DNA of 64,000 bases, taken from Pyrus communis. Its lineage: Eukaryota > Streptophyta > Magnoliopsida > Rosales > Rosaceae. The notes under the pieces are model-generated. The model saw only the letters and a program-made list of their open reading frames with translations, was not told the DNA's origin and searched no databases. Shown here one piece after another: positions 12,038 to 23,314 of the stretch; position 1 is the first letter of the stretch, and every line of letters starts with the position of its first letter. The stretch lies in contig NC_084804.1 of assembly GCF_963583255.1 (NCBI RefSeq), positions 21,148,061 to 21,212,060 of the forward strand, read 5' to 3'. The translations under genes were made by a program, and so were the position numbers.

Positions 12038-12213
12038 GGGCACCATTTAGTGTGGTGTATGTTCACTACCCTATTTATCTCTGTTAGATGAGTTTGAATT
12101 TCAAGATTCGTGTAGTGGATAAGCACAAATCTCAAAATTCAAACTCATCTAATGATGATAAATAAGGTAGTGAGCATATACCACACTAAATGATGATGAG
12201 CAAAAATGTACTC
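12038..12213. mobile_element. Inverted-repeat MITE with 9-bp target duplication, copy 1
   Basis: The arms CATTTAGTGTGGTGTATG and its complement flank an inner hairpin (TTAGATGAGTTTGAATTT against AAATTCAAACTCATCTAA), so nearly the whole element can fold on itself. The flanking direct repeat is ATGCTTTTG at 12029-12037 and 12214-12222. The 9-bp duplication suggests a Mutator-derived MITE. It was inserted into the left arm of an older inverted repeat whose right arm (13389-13455) lacks it. Confidence 0.8.
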
Positions 12214-12265
12214 ATGCTTTTGAAAGCAGTTTATTCCCTTCTCCTTGATTTCTCTCCTCATGCAT

Positions 12266-12298
<33 letters not shown>

Positions 12299-12416
12299 GT
12301 GTACAAGGTTCTAAAAGATGTTAGGTGCTAGTTGGGCGGCAAGCTCGAGCCTAGCACCTAGGCAGATTTAAGTAAATCTATTATATTTCGTGTAAACAAG
12401 TGTCTATTTATACTTT

Positions 12417-12447
<31 letters not shown>

Positions 12448-12593
12448 TATATCATAAACTATAAAATAGATTGAAATATATATTATGAAGTATTGGAACA
12501 TAATGAAAACATGGAGAACAAGTGGTTCGAGTAACCTCCTATTATAATTGCTAACCTGCTCTTTGAAGAGAGCCTTGGTATGGTATGCTTTTG

Positions 12594-12803
12594 GGGCACC
12601 ATTTAGTGTGGTGTATGCTCACCACCGTATTTATCTCTGTTAGATGAGTTTGAATTTCGAGATTCGTGTAGTGGATAAGCAATTTGAATTTCGAGATTCG
12701 TGTAGTGGATAAGCACAAATCTCAAAATTCAAACTCATCTAACGGTGATAAATAAAGTAGTGAGCATACACCACACTAAATGATGGTTAGCAAAAATGCA
12801 CTC
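12594..12803. mobile_element. Inverted-repeat MITE, copy 2 (within the tandem duplicate)
   Basis: Same element and same ATGCTTTTG flanks (12585-12593 and 12804-12812) as copy 1, carried along by the segment duplication. The loop contains an extra repeat of TTTGAATTTCGAGATTCGTG-type sequence. Confidence 0.8.
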
Positions 12804-12853
12804 ATGCTTTTGAAAGCAGTTTATTCCCTTCTCCTTCACTTCTCTCCTCATGC

Positions 12854-12893
<40 letters not shown>

Positions 12894-12899
<6 letters not shown>

Positions 12900-13384
12900 T
12901 CCAAAAGATGTTAGGTGCTAGTCGGGCGGCAAGCTGGAGCCTAGCACCTAGGCGGATTTAAGTAAATCTATTATATTTCGTGTAAATAAGTGTCTATTTA
13001 TACTTAAAAAATATATATAATTATATCATAAACTATGAAATAGGTTGAAATATATATTATCAAGTATTGGAACATAATGAAAACATGGAGAACAAGCATA
13101 TAATGCTTGTTCATTTAAGTATTCAACAAGTCTCTTACATTTTATTAAAAATAAATAATGCAAAATAAAAGTTAATCTATTTTCTGTCAAAGTTAGTCGT
13201 AACCCAGGCCTAAGCAGGTTAGCCGGGTGCCTAGGTAGTCTAGGCAGGTGCCTAGGCAGTCTAGGTAAGTGCCTCAGCAGGTCTACGCGCCATTTCTTAA
13301 TTTTTAAATGCCTAGGTATTAATTAGTGTGGTGGCCAACCACCTAGCACCACCTAGGTGCTAGACGGGGATTTTTAGATCGGTG
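12894..13384. mobile_element. hAT-type non-autonomous element, inserted in a TA repeat
   Basis: Left end TAAGGTTCCAAAAGATG, right end (complement) CACCGATCTAAAAATCCCC, with GC-rich AGGTGCTAG / CTAGGTGCC words near both ends. It resembles the better-preserved element at 47035-47635. An 8-bp TATATATA lies on both sides, but inside a microsatellite, so the duplication is not diagnostic. A truncated left part of the same element (12304-12522) belongs to the first tandem segment. Confidence 0.55.
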
Positions 13385-14203
13385 TATATATATAATGCAT
13401 GAGGAGAGAAAGGAAGGAGAAGGGAATAAATTGCTACCAAAAGCATACCATACAAACACTTGGTAAGGAGATGTACATATATATATATATATATATATAT
13501 GATCTATTTATTTATTTATTTATTTATTTTAGTGAAAGTATGATAATATATTAGGCAAGTCGAATTACATAAGAGTTGGTAATTGGACTACAATACCAGG
13601 CTACGTGGAGAAATTTAAAAATGAAGTGCTTACTGATAGACTTCTGTTTCTTTCTGCCCGCTTCAATTGAAGAGCAGTAAGAGATTGAGACGTTTGAGAA
13701 GTCTATGACCTTGTTCTTTTCCTGGTTAGAGTGGCTCTTGGGGCAAGGGCATCATGCTTAAACTTGGACCTCTCATCGAGCTCTAAATCAGATGACTATG
13801 CCACCCTAGGATTGGCCCGACGGGATGTTCTGATTTCTGCCTTAGGTCCAGCCTCTATCTCAGATTCACTGAACATCTCAGAGATGTTCTCAGCCTCTCC
13901 AAAAGCTTAGCTCGGGCCAGCCCCTTACCTAGTTGCTTGTAGCTCCTTGCAAAACTAGGGCATCAACAACCTCTTCTTCCTCTTGCCCCAAGGCAGCTAG
14001 GATTGCCTTGGGCTGCAGAATTGAAAAAACAAAGTTAGCATTTGATAGGCAGTCAGAAAGAACCAATACCCCAATAAATTAGCCAGCTGTGAATCGGTTT
14101 ATAATTTAAGATACATTACATAAGTGAATTGATCGAATTTGACAGTACTTTTGTGACCTCAAACATATTGGGTTTACTTGAGTTTCAAACACAAGTAAGG
14201 ACC
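13097..14203. other. Right part of the nested repeat locus and unannotated sequence
   Basis: 13097-13384 is the remainder of the hAT-type element. 13389-13455 is the complement of 12212-12290 and closes the outer inverted repeat. From about 13700 to 14020 base composition is more even and phrases look like decayed coding sequence, but all frames are interrupted and I recognise no domain. Confidence 0.4.
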
Positions 14204-14427
14204 CATGACATGATAGATCTTACCAATTCTATCTTCACATGCCCTAACTCAAATCATTTGAAAGTTTTTGTATGGTACGTACATCATTCATGTGAACACA
14301 TGGTACGTACTGCTCCATGACATGATAGATCTTACCAATTCTATCTTCACATGCCCTAACTCAAATCATTTGAAAGTTTTTGTATGGTACGTACATCATT
14401 CATGTGAACACATGGTACGTACTGCTC
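14204..14427. repeat. Perfect-looking 112-bp tandem duplication
   Basis: Two adjacent copies start at 14204 and 14316, both beginning CATGACATGATAGATCTTAC and containing two GGTACGTAC sites each. I see no differences by eye, so the duplication is recent. Confidence 0.85.
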
Positions 14428-14880
14428 CCCGTGCATAACTCTCTCCACCAGGTGCGGTATATATTTATCTCTTTGGTTAAGTAAAAGGTAAGAGGGTTTG
14501 AATTTTATTTAAGAAGTGAATATTGTGTTATATATAAATATGATTCATTTGACTCAATGCTCGTTTGTTGTCAAATACATCCATAAATAAATCTTTATTA
14601 TATATGTCACATACATCACACATGGAGTAAAATATTCTATGAACAAAATGTATCCTAAGTCTTGCTTTCTTTTAAGAGCACGAGGGGCATGAGCCCTTAT
14701 AGAGAAAGCTCATCTCTGCAAATACAGTCGTCGAAGCTAAATCCAAACATGATTAATTAAGTTCATGCAACTCTATCTCTCCATACAAGAAGCAACTCAA
14801 TAGAAGCCACAAAACAACATTAACAATTGCCAAAATGATCTAAAATAATACCCCCAATCCTCACCTGAACTGGATTACCC
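14428..14880. other. AT-rich intergenic sequence
   Basis: No gene, terminal repeat or domain seen. Confidence 0.5.
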
Positions 14881-14883
14881 TTA

Positions 14884-16003
14884 GGGCTGGTTTGGTATTG
14901 TTGTACTTTTTTAAAAAACTCCTTCTGCTGTACTGAAAAAATTAACAATTGTAAAAAAAAGCAACAGAGTATTTGGTAACTTTTTTTGAAAAAATCCTTT
15001 TAACAAAAAATAAAAAATAATAATAATAATTTGTTTAAATATTTAGTAAACTTTTATATAAAACTATTGTAGCGATGTTAAATAATGAAAAAGGTATGAT
15101 GTTAGATGTTATATTTTTTTTAATTCATAATGTAACTCTTTCTAGAAGCATCCAATTTTCTCTCTGCCCCCTCTTCCCCTTTCCACATCTTCCAGGCCTT
15201 GAGACCACCGTAGCACCCTTGAGACCAAGATGATCTCCCCAAATTTGATAATTTATTTTCTAAATTTGGCCGGGCTCGATTATGTAATTGCAGCAAAAGC
15301 ATATGCAGATTTGGTGATAATAAGGTTTGGAGTGTGAGGGTTCAGCGACTCAGAGTTGATGAAGCTCAAAAATTCGAGAAGGTGTAGGGGTTCAGCAACA
15401 CCAAGGGCTACAGCTTCATCACCCCCTAAGACAAAAGCGAGTATTCACCAGTCATCGGTCAAATCCGACGGCTTTCCACACCGTCGCTGAAGGCGAGTCC
15501 ATAGCAGTCGTTTTGAATTTCGCAGTGGTTGTGGATTCGAGAGAAAATACAGGATGTGGGTTGCGGCTATGGTGGTTTGCGTTCTTGAAGGGTGAAAATT
15601 AATGACCAGTGGGTTCGGAGAGGTGGTAATGGTGTTAGTAGAGGGTAGATGTGGTGGCTGGGGTGGTCGGGGTTGGTGGGTGGGTTAGCGGTGTCTAGCA
15701 CAAAAAAATGGAGGACATTACAGAGATGGAGGACAAAGATGGCCTTTTAGTAAAAAAGGCGAGGGTATTATTGGCCTTTAGAAAATTCATTAAAACTTCA
15801 CTGTAGCTTCGCATGCTTCATTTTGAAGCAGTTTTCTGCGGTTTTTGAAATCGGGGTCATAGCAGCTTCCTGATTTCTGCTTTTTATCACCGCGCTTCAA
15901 GAAAAAGATGTTTTATATTTCACTTACCAAACGCTAGAAGGATCCAAAATTTTTTAAAAAAAAAACTGCTTTTTAATTAAGCATCTCAATGCCAAACTGG
16001 AGC
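14884..16003. mobile_element. PIF/Harbinger-type non-autonomous element, 1.1 kb
   Basis: The ends are GGGCTGGTTTGGTATTG and (complement) GCTCCAGTTTGGCATTG, typical of PIF/Harbinger termini. TTA lies directly outside both ends (14881-14883 and 16004-16006), the expected target duplication. It shares its ends with the 345-bp element at 21029 but carries about 570 bp of extra, more GC-rich sequence in the middle (about 15120-15690). No transposase is visible. Confidence 0.7.
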
Positions 16004-16006
16004 TTA

Positions 16007-17410
16007 CTATCACCAAGAATAAATAATTTTTCTCTCTCTATTAAACTACGAGATAAAAAGAAGATAAAAATAAGGATGTAAAAATCACGTTCTATTTATG
16101 ATTGTCAACCACTCAACTCGAGATCAATTTTACAAATAAATAACACATTATTTGATAACATATTTGCCCTAATGAAAGTGCAGATAGGCTCCCAACATTT
16201 TCTTATTTCACAACGGACTAATACAATAAATAAACTGAAAATATGACTTTAGCCTTTGAAACTCAATTTTCATTACGTAAAATTCGACATAATTTTTTTA
16301 CTTGATTAAAACTCATTGATTAGGCTCCACACAAGCAAATTCATTAACTATGCTTGACTTCGCCATTGTACATTTTTTAAATGCCTAATATACCCTTAAT
16401 TACATTTTTGACCTAAAAAATTAAAAGGGTTGATTAATGATTCTTGAAAAGAGAAATAAGCATTAATATTCATATTGTGATTCGATCACAATATATATGA
16501 TGTAATTTAATAAATATGTGGGGAATCAATAAATGTGCCTAATAGTTGTGCTAATATATGGAGAATAATTTACCTACAACATAAAGAAATGTTATTTGCC
16601 TCAAAGTTATTTTACATATAAATATAGGTAAATTATTTTACACACATACATATAATAATAATAATAATAATTTACATATAAATATAGGTAAATTATTGGA
16701 AAAACTTGATATAGGTCCAATTTTTTGAGCCAATAGTAGGAATAGTCCAATTTATTAAAATAAGTTCAATTCCTTAAATCTTATTATTTTATTATCAATA
16801 ATTATCTCTTAAATGATAAGATTTATTATAAAAATCAAATTTCTTCCTAATTATCTCTTTGATTATTTATTTATTTTGTTCTTTCTTGTTCTTTATCCCG
16901 TTTTAAACCCCATTTATAGATTTTAGTTTTTATTTTTATAATCAACCTATATCATAGGTTAATTATATTTATCTACCTATATGACTGATTCTTTTTTATA
17001 ATCAAGTAAGATTCATGTGTCTTGCTTGTAGATATATTATGTTTTTTCTCCCTCTTAGTTAAGTTTCATATCTTACTTATAGGTATGATATACATTCATA
17101 TATTTGTTACTTGAGTTAGGGTAGAATGATTTGCAGATAGATTTATGTCAATATATATATATTTTTTTTTTGTTATAAGATATTAATTATATTTTTTGGG
17201 GTTGAAAATTCATAATATTAGAAGATTTTAATTTATTTTTAATATTTTTAGAAAATATAAAATGACCATTAAAAAAATAAATACATATAATTAGGTAATT
17301 AGACTCGCTCCTAAAAACCATCTATGTTTTTAGACCTAGATCTAAAAGCCCCTAAATTATTTTACACACACATATACAATAATAAAATTTGCCTTATATA
17401 TATATATATA
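16007..17410. other. Very AT-rich intergenic sequence with local repeats
   Basis: Contains repeated words such as AATATAGGTAAATTA (16622 and 16680) and an ATA microsatellite near 16651. Related words recur at 20150-20280 and 20330-20530, either side of the LTR-like insertion. No gene seen. Confidence 0.5.
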
Positions 17411-18497
17411 TGACACACCCCGACCCGATATGTCCACTAGGACTCCGAATCGAGTTGTGTTGGCCGACACCTGAAAGATGACGAATCCATAAAGTATAGT
17501 GATGTGAAAAATGTGAATAAATTTAAACCTAAAAGTGCCTAAATATAAGAGTGCATTGGTGAGCGGGAATGAACCCATTTCACACATGACGTCAGAGCAT
17601 AAGTAAAGTACAGTAGAGTGGATAAGGATTATACCCTCAGAAGTAGCCACCAATACTGAGATTCACTAAAAAAACCTTGTCGATGCAACCGTTCAGCATC
17701 TAAAACTTGGAAGGGCGAAAAATAAGGGTGAGTAGGCTTGAAAATAAATTCTTATAAAAACCTTTTCGAAAATGTTATAACCTCTCGCTGTAAAACATGT
17801 ATAGTTCCAAAATATCATACTAAGTATAAGTATGAAAATCAAATGCATGCTAACTGTAAGTCCATAAATGTGCCACAACATAATAGCTCAACAGTAAATT
17901 CAGTAAATAGATATGATCATGTGCTTAGTAATCTATACTAGCATGTCAGTCAGAGTCACCTAATGTGACCTGTACGACTGCACCTATCGCTCAACAGACT
18001 ATGCTAACACACGATTCGGAGTCACCTAATGTGACATGTACGACAGGCTAGGTGTAATAATAAACGCTCTAGTGCTACGATCATGTGAAGTTGGCGTTAT
18101 GCGCCAGTCACCTACGAGTCGGAACTACCTAATGCATTCTGTACGATAGGCTAGCACCTAATTGGATCCAAGAGAGCCTGCAGTGCAGGAGGTGAACATA
18201 CACGTGAAGGCTTTGCCCTAGCCTTGGGCAGGAGCACTAACACCAGGGTGTAGCAATGATGAGCACTATATGAACATATGCATGCCAAATTGATTCAACC
18301 ATTTCAATCCACCACATAACCTTACCTGGACTTACCTGCACGTCCCACGTTCACCTTAGCATTTCAAAGCATTCACAACAATTATATGTGGGTAATATGC
18401 ATATGGATATGCCATGATGCAATCTCAAACTCAACCATATCATAGTATTTTAAAAAATATATATATAAGACATGGCATAAAATGCATAAATCAATTT

Positions 18498-18550
<53 letters not shown>

Positions 18551-20128
18551 TAAAAAGGAAAATACTCACTCACCTGAGGTCCGTGCTACAATTCCTTAGC
18601 ATGAATATCGAGGCGTCACGAACGATCGGCCTCTATAACAATTATCAAATCACATCTCAAATTTCTTATTGATAGGACACGTACCTTACATAAAACACAT
18701 CCCTAAGGACATTCTAAAATGATTTGAAACTCATTGACTAAAAGTCAACCGTCGGTCAAAGGTCAACGGTAAGATCCACAACCCTACGTAACTCGATCCA
18801 GAAGATCCGCACGTCGGATTTCCGATCCGTAACTTCCAATGATCTTCATTATTCTTCTAAAACATCATACTAAAGTTTCATTACGATCTAACGGTTGAAT
18901 CTCCGCCAATTGCAAATTCAAGAGGCGGTCAACGTTTTATTTTACGAACTTACATATCCAATTCGGGAAGATCCGTAAGTCAGATTCCTGATCCATAAGT
19001 TTCCAATGTCCTCAAATATTATGAATAATAACTACTAAAGTTTGGTGACGATCCAACGGTCGGATCGTTGATTCAAATAATGACCAAGTGGCGGACCTTA
19101 GCGAAATTGTACCCAAACAATGGAATTTCGTTAATTGGACTTCACATATGGAATCAGGGCATCCAAATTACCCTAGGATGGGTAGGTAGGGTCTCGACCC
19201 ACATAGTGCCGCCATGTGCTACCACATATGGCGGTCGGTCGTCCCGACTCACTGGAAAAATCAACCATTTCTAAAAATTCTCAAATTCACAGAAATAAAG
19301 ATCTCAATGAGTAGAGCAAGTTTTATGGCTATTTCCAAGTCCAATTTGGCTAGAAAAAACCTCAAATTGCCATGAACCCGCCGGAAACCCTAGTATGGTT
19401 GTTCGTCGATTCAACTTCTCTGGTGTTCCAACGCCCCTATCACTGGTTGGGTCTTATTCCTGGGTCCAAGGGAAGTTGATTAGGAGTGGTGGTGGGTGGT
19501 GAAACTTGCCGGAACGAAGGAATCGCCGTCGAGCACCTCTGATGCTCCAATGGAGTTCTACACGAAATGGGATCTAAAACCCTTCGATCTTGGGCGGAAA
19601 TGGTAGAAGAGAGATCGAGGGAGAGGTTAGAGGTGTTGGATGATGGTGATTCGATGGAAATATGGCAGAAATTCATTGGATTTGGAACCGGGTCGAAATT
19701 GGTTTAGCATGGGTAGAAGAGCCAACGGGAATGGAGGGGAGAAATCCCCCTTTTTTTTCTTATTTTTTTTTTCCTTTTTCATGATTGGCTGAAGGCTGTC
19801 TTTTCTTTTATCTGTTTGGTCCCTATTTTCTTTCCTTGAAACCGATTTGGCTTCTTTCCCACAAGGTGGGAGTTCAAATAATTTATAATCTAAAATCTAA
19901 GTAATCTATTTCAAACGTTTGTAACTATACCGTTATAATCCGGACTCGCAAACGGCTTTCACCTATGCGTTCGTACCATCGAGTACTACACAAATACGCC
20001 AATAGAATAAGTCATACGTTTCTCTAAACGATGGTCAACGGAAGTCAAAGTCCTTACCTCTAGGGCATTTTCGTCAATTCACGCTTTTAAAGTTAATAAA
20101 AACATAAAATTAGGGATGGGTTGTCACA
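17411..20128 (-). mobile_element. Solo-LTR-like element, 2.7 kb
   Basis: Read on the minus strand it begins TGTGACAACCC and ends GGGGTGTGTCA, so it has TG...CA ends, with ATATA on both sides (inside a TA repeat, so weak support). No primer-binding site, polyprotein or second LTR is present, which fits a solo LTR. Inside are three copies of a dyad motif (17955, 18021, about 18124), an AC microsatellite, and several GATCCGTAAGT / GATCCAACGGT phrases. A diverged, incomplete relative lies at 56831. The superfamily cannot be proven without internal sequence; I infer Ty3/gypsy. Confidence 0.6.
18501..18548. repeat. (AC)n microsatellite, about 24 units
   Basis: Uninterrupted AC dinucleotides within the solo-LTR-like element; likely polymorphic in length. 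Confidence 0.95.
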
Positions 20129-20433
20129 ATATATATATATATATATATATATTAATACATGTAAAATAATATATCTACAACATATAGAAATGCTATTTTA
20201 TTCAAAGTTAATTAAAAACCTATGTTTTACATATAGATATAGGTAAATTACTTTACACAGACATACATATGGTAACAATAAAATGTGTCTAACATATGTA
20301 CTTTTTTTATCCAAGCCTAACATATGTACTAATACATGCAAATTAATTTACCCATACCATTAATTTACCTATATATTACATATAAATACAGGTACATTAT
20401 GTTACGTACACACCATAATAATAATGTGACAGA

Positions 20434-20488
<55 letters not shown>

Positions 20489-21025
20489 GGTTTACCTACA
20501 AAATATAAAAATATTACTTTATTTCAAATACATAAATTTAAAAGTGGCTAAAAAAACGTCAATAGGAGTAATTAGAATTTAATGCCCATATTATGTGGGC
20601 ATGATTGAAGCCAAAAATGGAGGGTTGTGTGTGAGAAAACATTAGAGGGGTTGTGGCATATGTTGTAAATTATCTGAAGTAATAGGTTATTTAATTTCTA
20701 ATGTGGCAACATATTTGAATTTTGGGTTTATATTGGATGTTTAAAGATAGATGAATTTTAATTTAAAAATTACGAGTTGTATGAACCTATGTTTAAAGAA
20801 CCCATAAATAAACAGCATAAGTAAAAAAAAGAGTTGGTGAAATCAATTGATTTCCAAGTAAATCCCATAACTTACTCCTCCAGTCAAATTAATGATTGAA
20901 TTCGCCAATTCGCCAATTATTTGCCTGCCAAACGGTACCAAAGTGGCCACCTCCTTTCAAAAGGACAAAATGGCCCGACTATTCTGAAAACAAGATAATT
21001 TAAAGACCCAAATTGCTGCTTAAAC
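20129..21025. other. AT-rich intergenic sequence with TG microsatellite
   Basis: Carries repeated TTTACATATA-GGTAAATTA words related to 16560-16700 and a (TG)n run at about 20445-20485. No gene seen. Confidence 0.5.
20445..20485. repeat. (TG)n microsatellite, about 20 units
   Basis: Uninterrupted TG dinucleotides after a short TA run. Confidence 0.95.
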
Positions 21026-21028
21026 TTA

Positions 21029-21373
21029 GGGCTGGTTTGATATTGCTGTGCTTTGAAAAAAAGATGCTTCTGCTGTGCTGTGAGAATAAGCAGCTGTGAA
21101 ATAAAATAGCAGAGTGTTTGGTAAACTTTTTTGTAAAAGTGCTTTTGAAAAACAAAAAAGCAGTATTAGAGTGTTTGGTAAACTTTTATGTAAAACAGAT
21201 GTGAAAAAAAGCCGGTTTTTCAAAGCTGGGTTTTGCAGCTTCTTGTTTTTGGCTTTTTTTCACCCAAAACTGTAAAAAAAAGCTGAAGCTGAGTGTTTAC
21301 CAAACACAAAAACAGCTCCCAGCTTTTTTTTATAGCAGCTTTTTTCAGAATCACCTCAGTACCAAACCAGGTC
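21029..21373. mobile_element. PIF/Harbinger-type MITE, 345 bp
   Basis: Ends GGGCTGGTTTGATATTG and (complement) GACCTGGTTTGGTACTG, flanked by TTA on both sides (21026-21028 and 21374-21376). Contains AGCAGCTGTG and GAGTGTTTGGTAAACTTTT phrases shared with the 1.1-kb element at 14884. It sits about 190 bp past the stop codon of the second UGT gene and may overlap its transcript end. Confidence 0.8.
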
Positions 21374-21563
21374 TTAGACAGGTATTGATCAATGCTGCCA
21401 TAATAAAAAAAGTTAAAAGCCCTGCTCTTACAATTCACATAGAATACAAGGGGGAAAGTAACAAAAAAAAAACATAAAATAGAAAATATGGAGTTGAACC
21501 TTGACCCGAACTCCAATAGCTACTTTCCTGAATTTAGAATGAAATCTCGACCTTCTTTACAAA

Positions 21564-23060
21564 TCAATGACCATTTTGACTAATTTTCCGGCAAGACTTG
21601 ATCTCGGCAATGAAAGCATGAACATTGGAATGAGAAGAGCCACCTTTTTCAAAAGCTTTCATGGCTTTGTCTCTGAACTCTTCTGCTCTCTTTCTCATGT
21701 CAACCACTTCATCTTCTCCACATCCCATTAGTCTGTTCACAACATGGGCTACCTTGTCCCTCTTTATGTTCACCCTAGGCAGCTCATTCAGTGGAACCCA
21801 GTCCTCATTCCCCATTGAAATCCCAACCCTTATGACATTGAGAATGAACCTCTCATTGTAGAACTGCTCTGAGGAGAAAGGCCATGTGATCATTGGCACA
21901 CCAGCTGTTACACCTTCAATGATGGAGTTCCACCCACAATGGTTCATATAAGCACCAACAGCTGGGTGTTCTAAAATCAAAAGCTGAGGAGCCCAGCCCC
22001 TTATCATAAGCCCTCTTTTCGATTTCGTAATCCTTTCTTCGAATCCCACAGGAAGCACAACATTTTCCACTTGTTGCTTCTCTTTTGATGAGTAGTCTAA
22101 AATCCTCCCAATCACCCAAATGAAAGGGTGGTTGGAAGCTTCAAGCCCATGAGCAATTTCCAAAAGCTGAGCTGAAGTGATTCTTGGCATGCTTCCAAAG
22201 CTTATGTAAAGAACTGAGTTGGGTTCTCTTGAATCAAGCCAACTCAAACAACTATGCTCATCAATGGAGGTTTTGATGCCTCTTTCGACCTTGTCGATGT
22301 TGGTCCGGTTGTACATTGAGACCGGCCCTATGTGCCATATTTTCCTCTTCATATCCTTCTGAAAGTAATCAGCATAAGCTTGTTCTAGCTCGTAGAAGCT
22401 GTTCACCACAATCCCATAGCTTTTAATCTCACACTCTAGAGCCTCATTGAGAAAATGAGTGAACACATTTTCGGCTTTGACATAATCGGGCAGCATTGAC
22501 CTTTTGAGCTCGATTTGGTTGGGTAGGCCGGGAACGAGAAAAGCCTCAGTTTCGGACACAACTTTCTCATGTGGAGCATACCGTCTGAGACTTTCCTCCA
22601 CACAGTGAGAGAAGCTGCTACTCCCATCAAACACAACCCTAGGGATTCCAAGCCCGTCAGTGACATCTGCAGTCCAAGGATAAAGCCTGTCCGAGATAAG
22701 ACAGTCCGGTCGGGTCTGACGAAGGAGCTTCCCGAGAGGGTCTTGGAGCTTCATAGCAGCCATGAAGAGTTTGATGAACATGTCTCCATTAGTGGTTGTG
22801 AGTTCGTTTTCGCAACCGTTCGGGAGACCAAACTCTTCAGCCGGGAAATTTAAGGTGAGGAAGCCGATATCATAGCCTAGTTGTTGGTCTCTGAGGATGG
22901 GGTTTTGGAAGAGGATGACATTGTGAGGGGTTGTGACAATGGAGGCCTTCACGCCATGAGAAGCAAAGAGTCTGGCTAGGTCTATCATGGGGATCAAGTG
23001 ACCACCAAGTATGTAAGGAAAAAAGAAAATTTCAAGCTTGGGTTCGGCTTGAGAATCCAT
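21564..23060 (-). CDS. UGT73: UDP-glycosyltransferase, UGT73 family, second paralogue
   Basis: A 498-residue intronless family-1 glycosyltransferase, clearly related to the gene at 7347. It has LGGHLIPMID with presumed catalytic His21 and Asp124 in CLISDRLYPWT. The PSPG donor box is complete from Trp356 to Gln399, with HCGWNS at 374-379 followed by IIEG where most family members have TLES. Final Glu-Gln again favours UDP-glucose. Compared with the first paralogue it has a longer segment at residues 70-110 (PAEEFGLPNGCENEL) and at 320-335, both regions that shape the acceptor pocket in this fold, so a different acceptor is likely. No signal peptide or membrane segment; predicted cytosolic. The frame is intact and the start gives the normal family N terminus. 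The acceptor remains unknown; sesquiterpenoid, triterpenoid and flavonoid alcohols are all possible for UGT73. Confidence 0.93.
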   Translation of the reverse strand: MDSQAEPKLEIFFFPYILGGHLIPMIDLARLFASHGVKASIVTTPHNVILFQNPILRDQQLGYDIGFLTLNFPAEEFGLPNGCENELTTTNGDMFIKLFMAAMKLQDPLGKLLRQTRPDCLISDRLYPWTADVTDGLGIPRVVFDGSSSFSHCVEESLRRYAPHEKVVSETEAFLVPGLPNQIELKRSMLPDYVKAENVFTHFLNEALECEIKSYGIVVNSFYELEQAYADYFQKDMKRKIWHIGPVSMYNRTNIDKVERGIKTSIDEHSCLSWLDSREPNSVLYISFGSMPRITSAQLLEIAHGLEASNHPFIWVIGRILDYSSKEKQQVENVVLPVGFEERITKSKRGLMIRGWAPQLLILEHPAVGAYMNHCGWNSIIEGVTAGVPMITWPFSSEQFYNERFILNVIRVGISMGNEDWVPLNELPRVNIKRDKVAHVVNRLMGCGEDEVVDMRKRAEEFRDKAMKAFEKGGSSHSNVHAFIAEIKSCRKISQNGH

Positions 23061-23103
23061 TTTTTTGGTTTTGCACCTAACTAGCTCTAGTCTCCTTTGG
23101 GCT

Positions 23104-23111
23104 AATTTATA
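23104..23111 (-). promoter_or_regulatory. Candidate TATA box of the second UGT gene
   Basis: TATAAATT on the minus strand, about 45-50 bases before the start codon at 23060, implying a very short 5' leader. Confidence 0.4.
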
Positions 23112-23280
23112 GTTATAGCTCTTTCTCTGCCGCCTCCATATGAGAAACGTATTTATACCACAGTTACTAATTACGATTGTTGATATTCAAATCTAGGAAC
23201 CATATGCAAATGGATCCCATATTTTGGTACAAACTTGCTTTTAGCAATCTCTTGAGTTTTATAGTATAAGATTATAACAT

Positions 23281-23310
23281 CACTACAAGAATTGTAGACA
23301 TGGGCTTAGC
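23281..23310 (+). mobile_element. Orphan CACTA-like terminus
   Basis: CACTACAAGAATTGTAG at 23281 matches the usual CACTA transposon end. No partner end is obvious before the L1 tail that follows, so it may be a truncated element interrupted by the L1 insertion. Confidence 0.3.
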
Positions 23311-23314
23311 GAAG

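Larger units (their letters stand above)
11967..13096. repeat. Tandem duplication of a ~560-bp segment
   Basis: Copy 1 (11967-12522) and copy 2 (12523-13096) both begin TGGTTCGAGTAACCTCC and end AAACATGGAGAACAAG, with scattered substitutions. Each carries one inverted-repeat MITE, a TA microsatellite and the left part of a hAT-type element. Copy 2 is longer through an extra ~31-bp repeat at the MITE centre and a longer TA run. Confidence 0.85.

Noticed and set aside
21661..22853. Plus- and minus-strand frames within the second UGT gene
   Set aside because: Shadows of the intact UGT frame.
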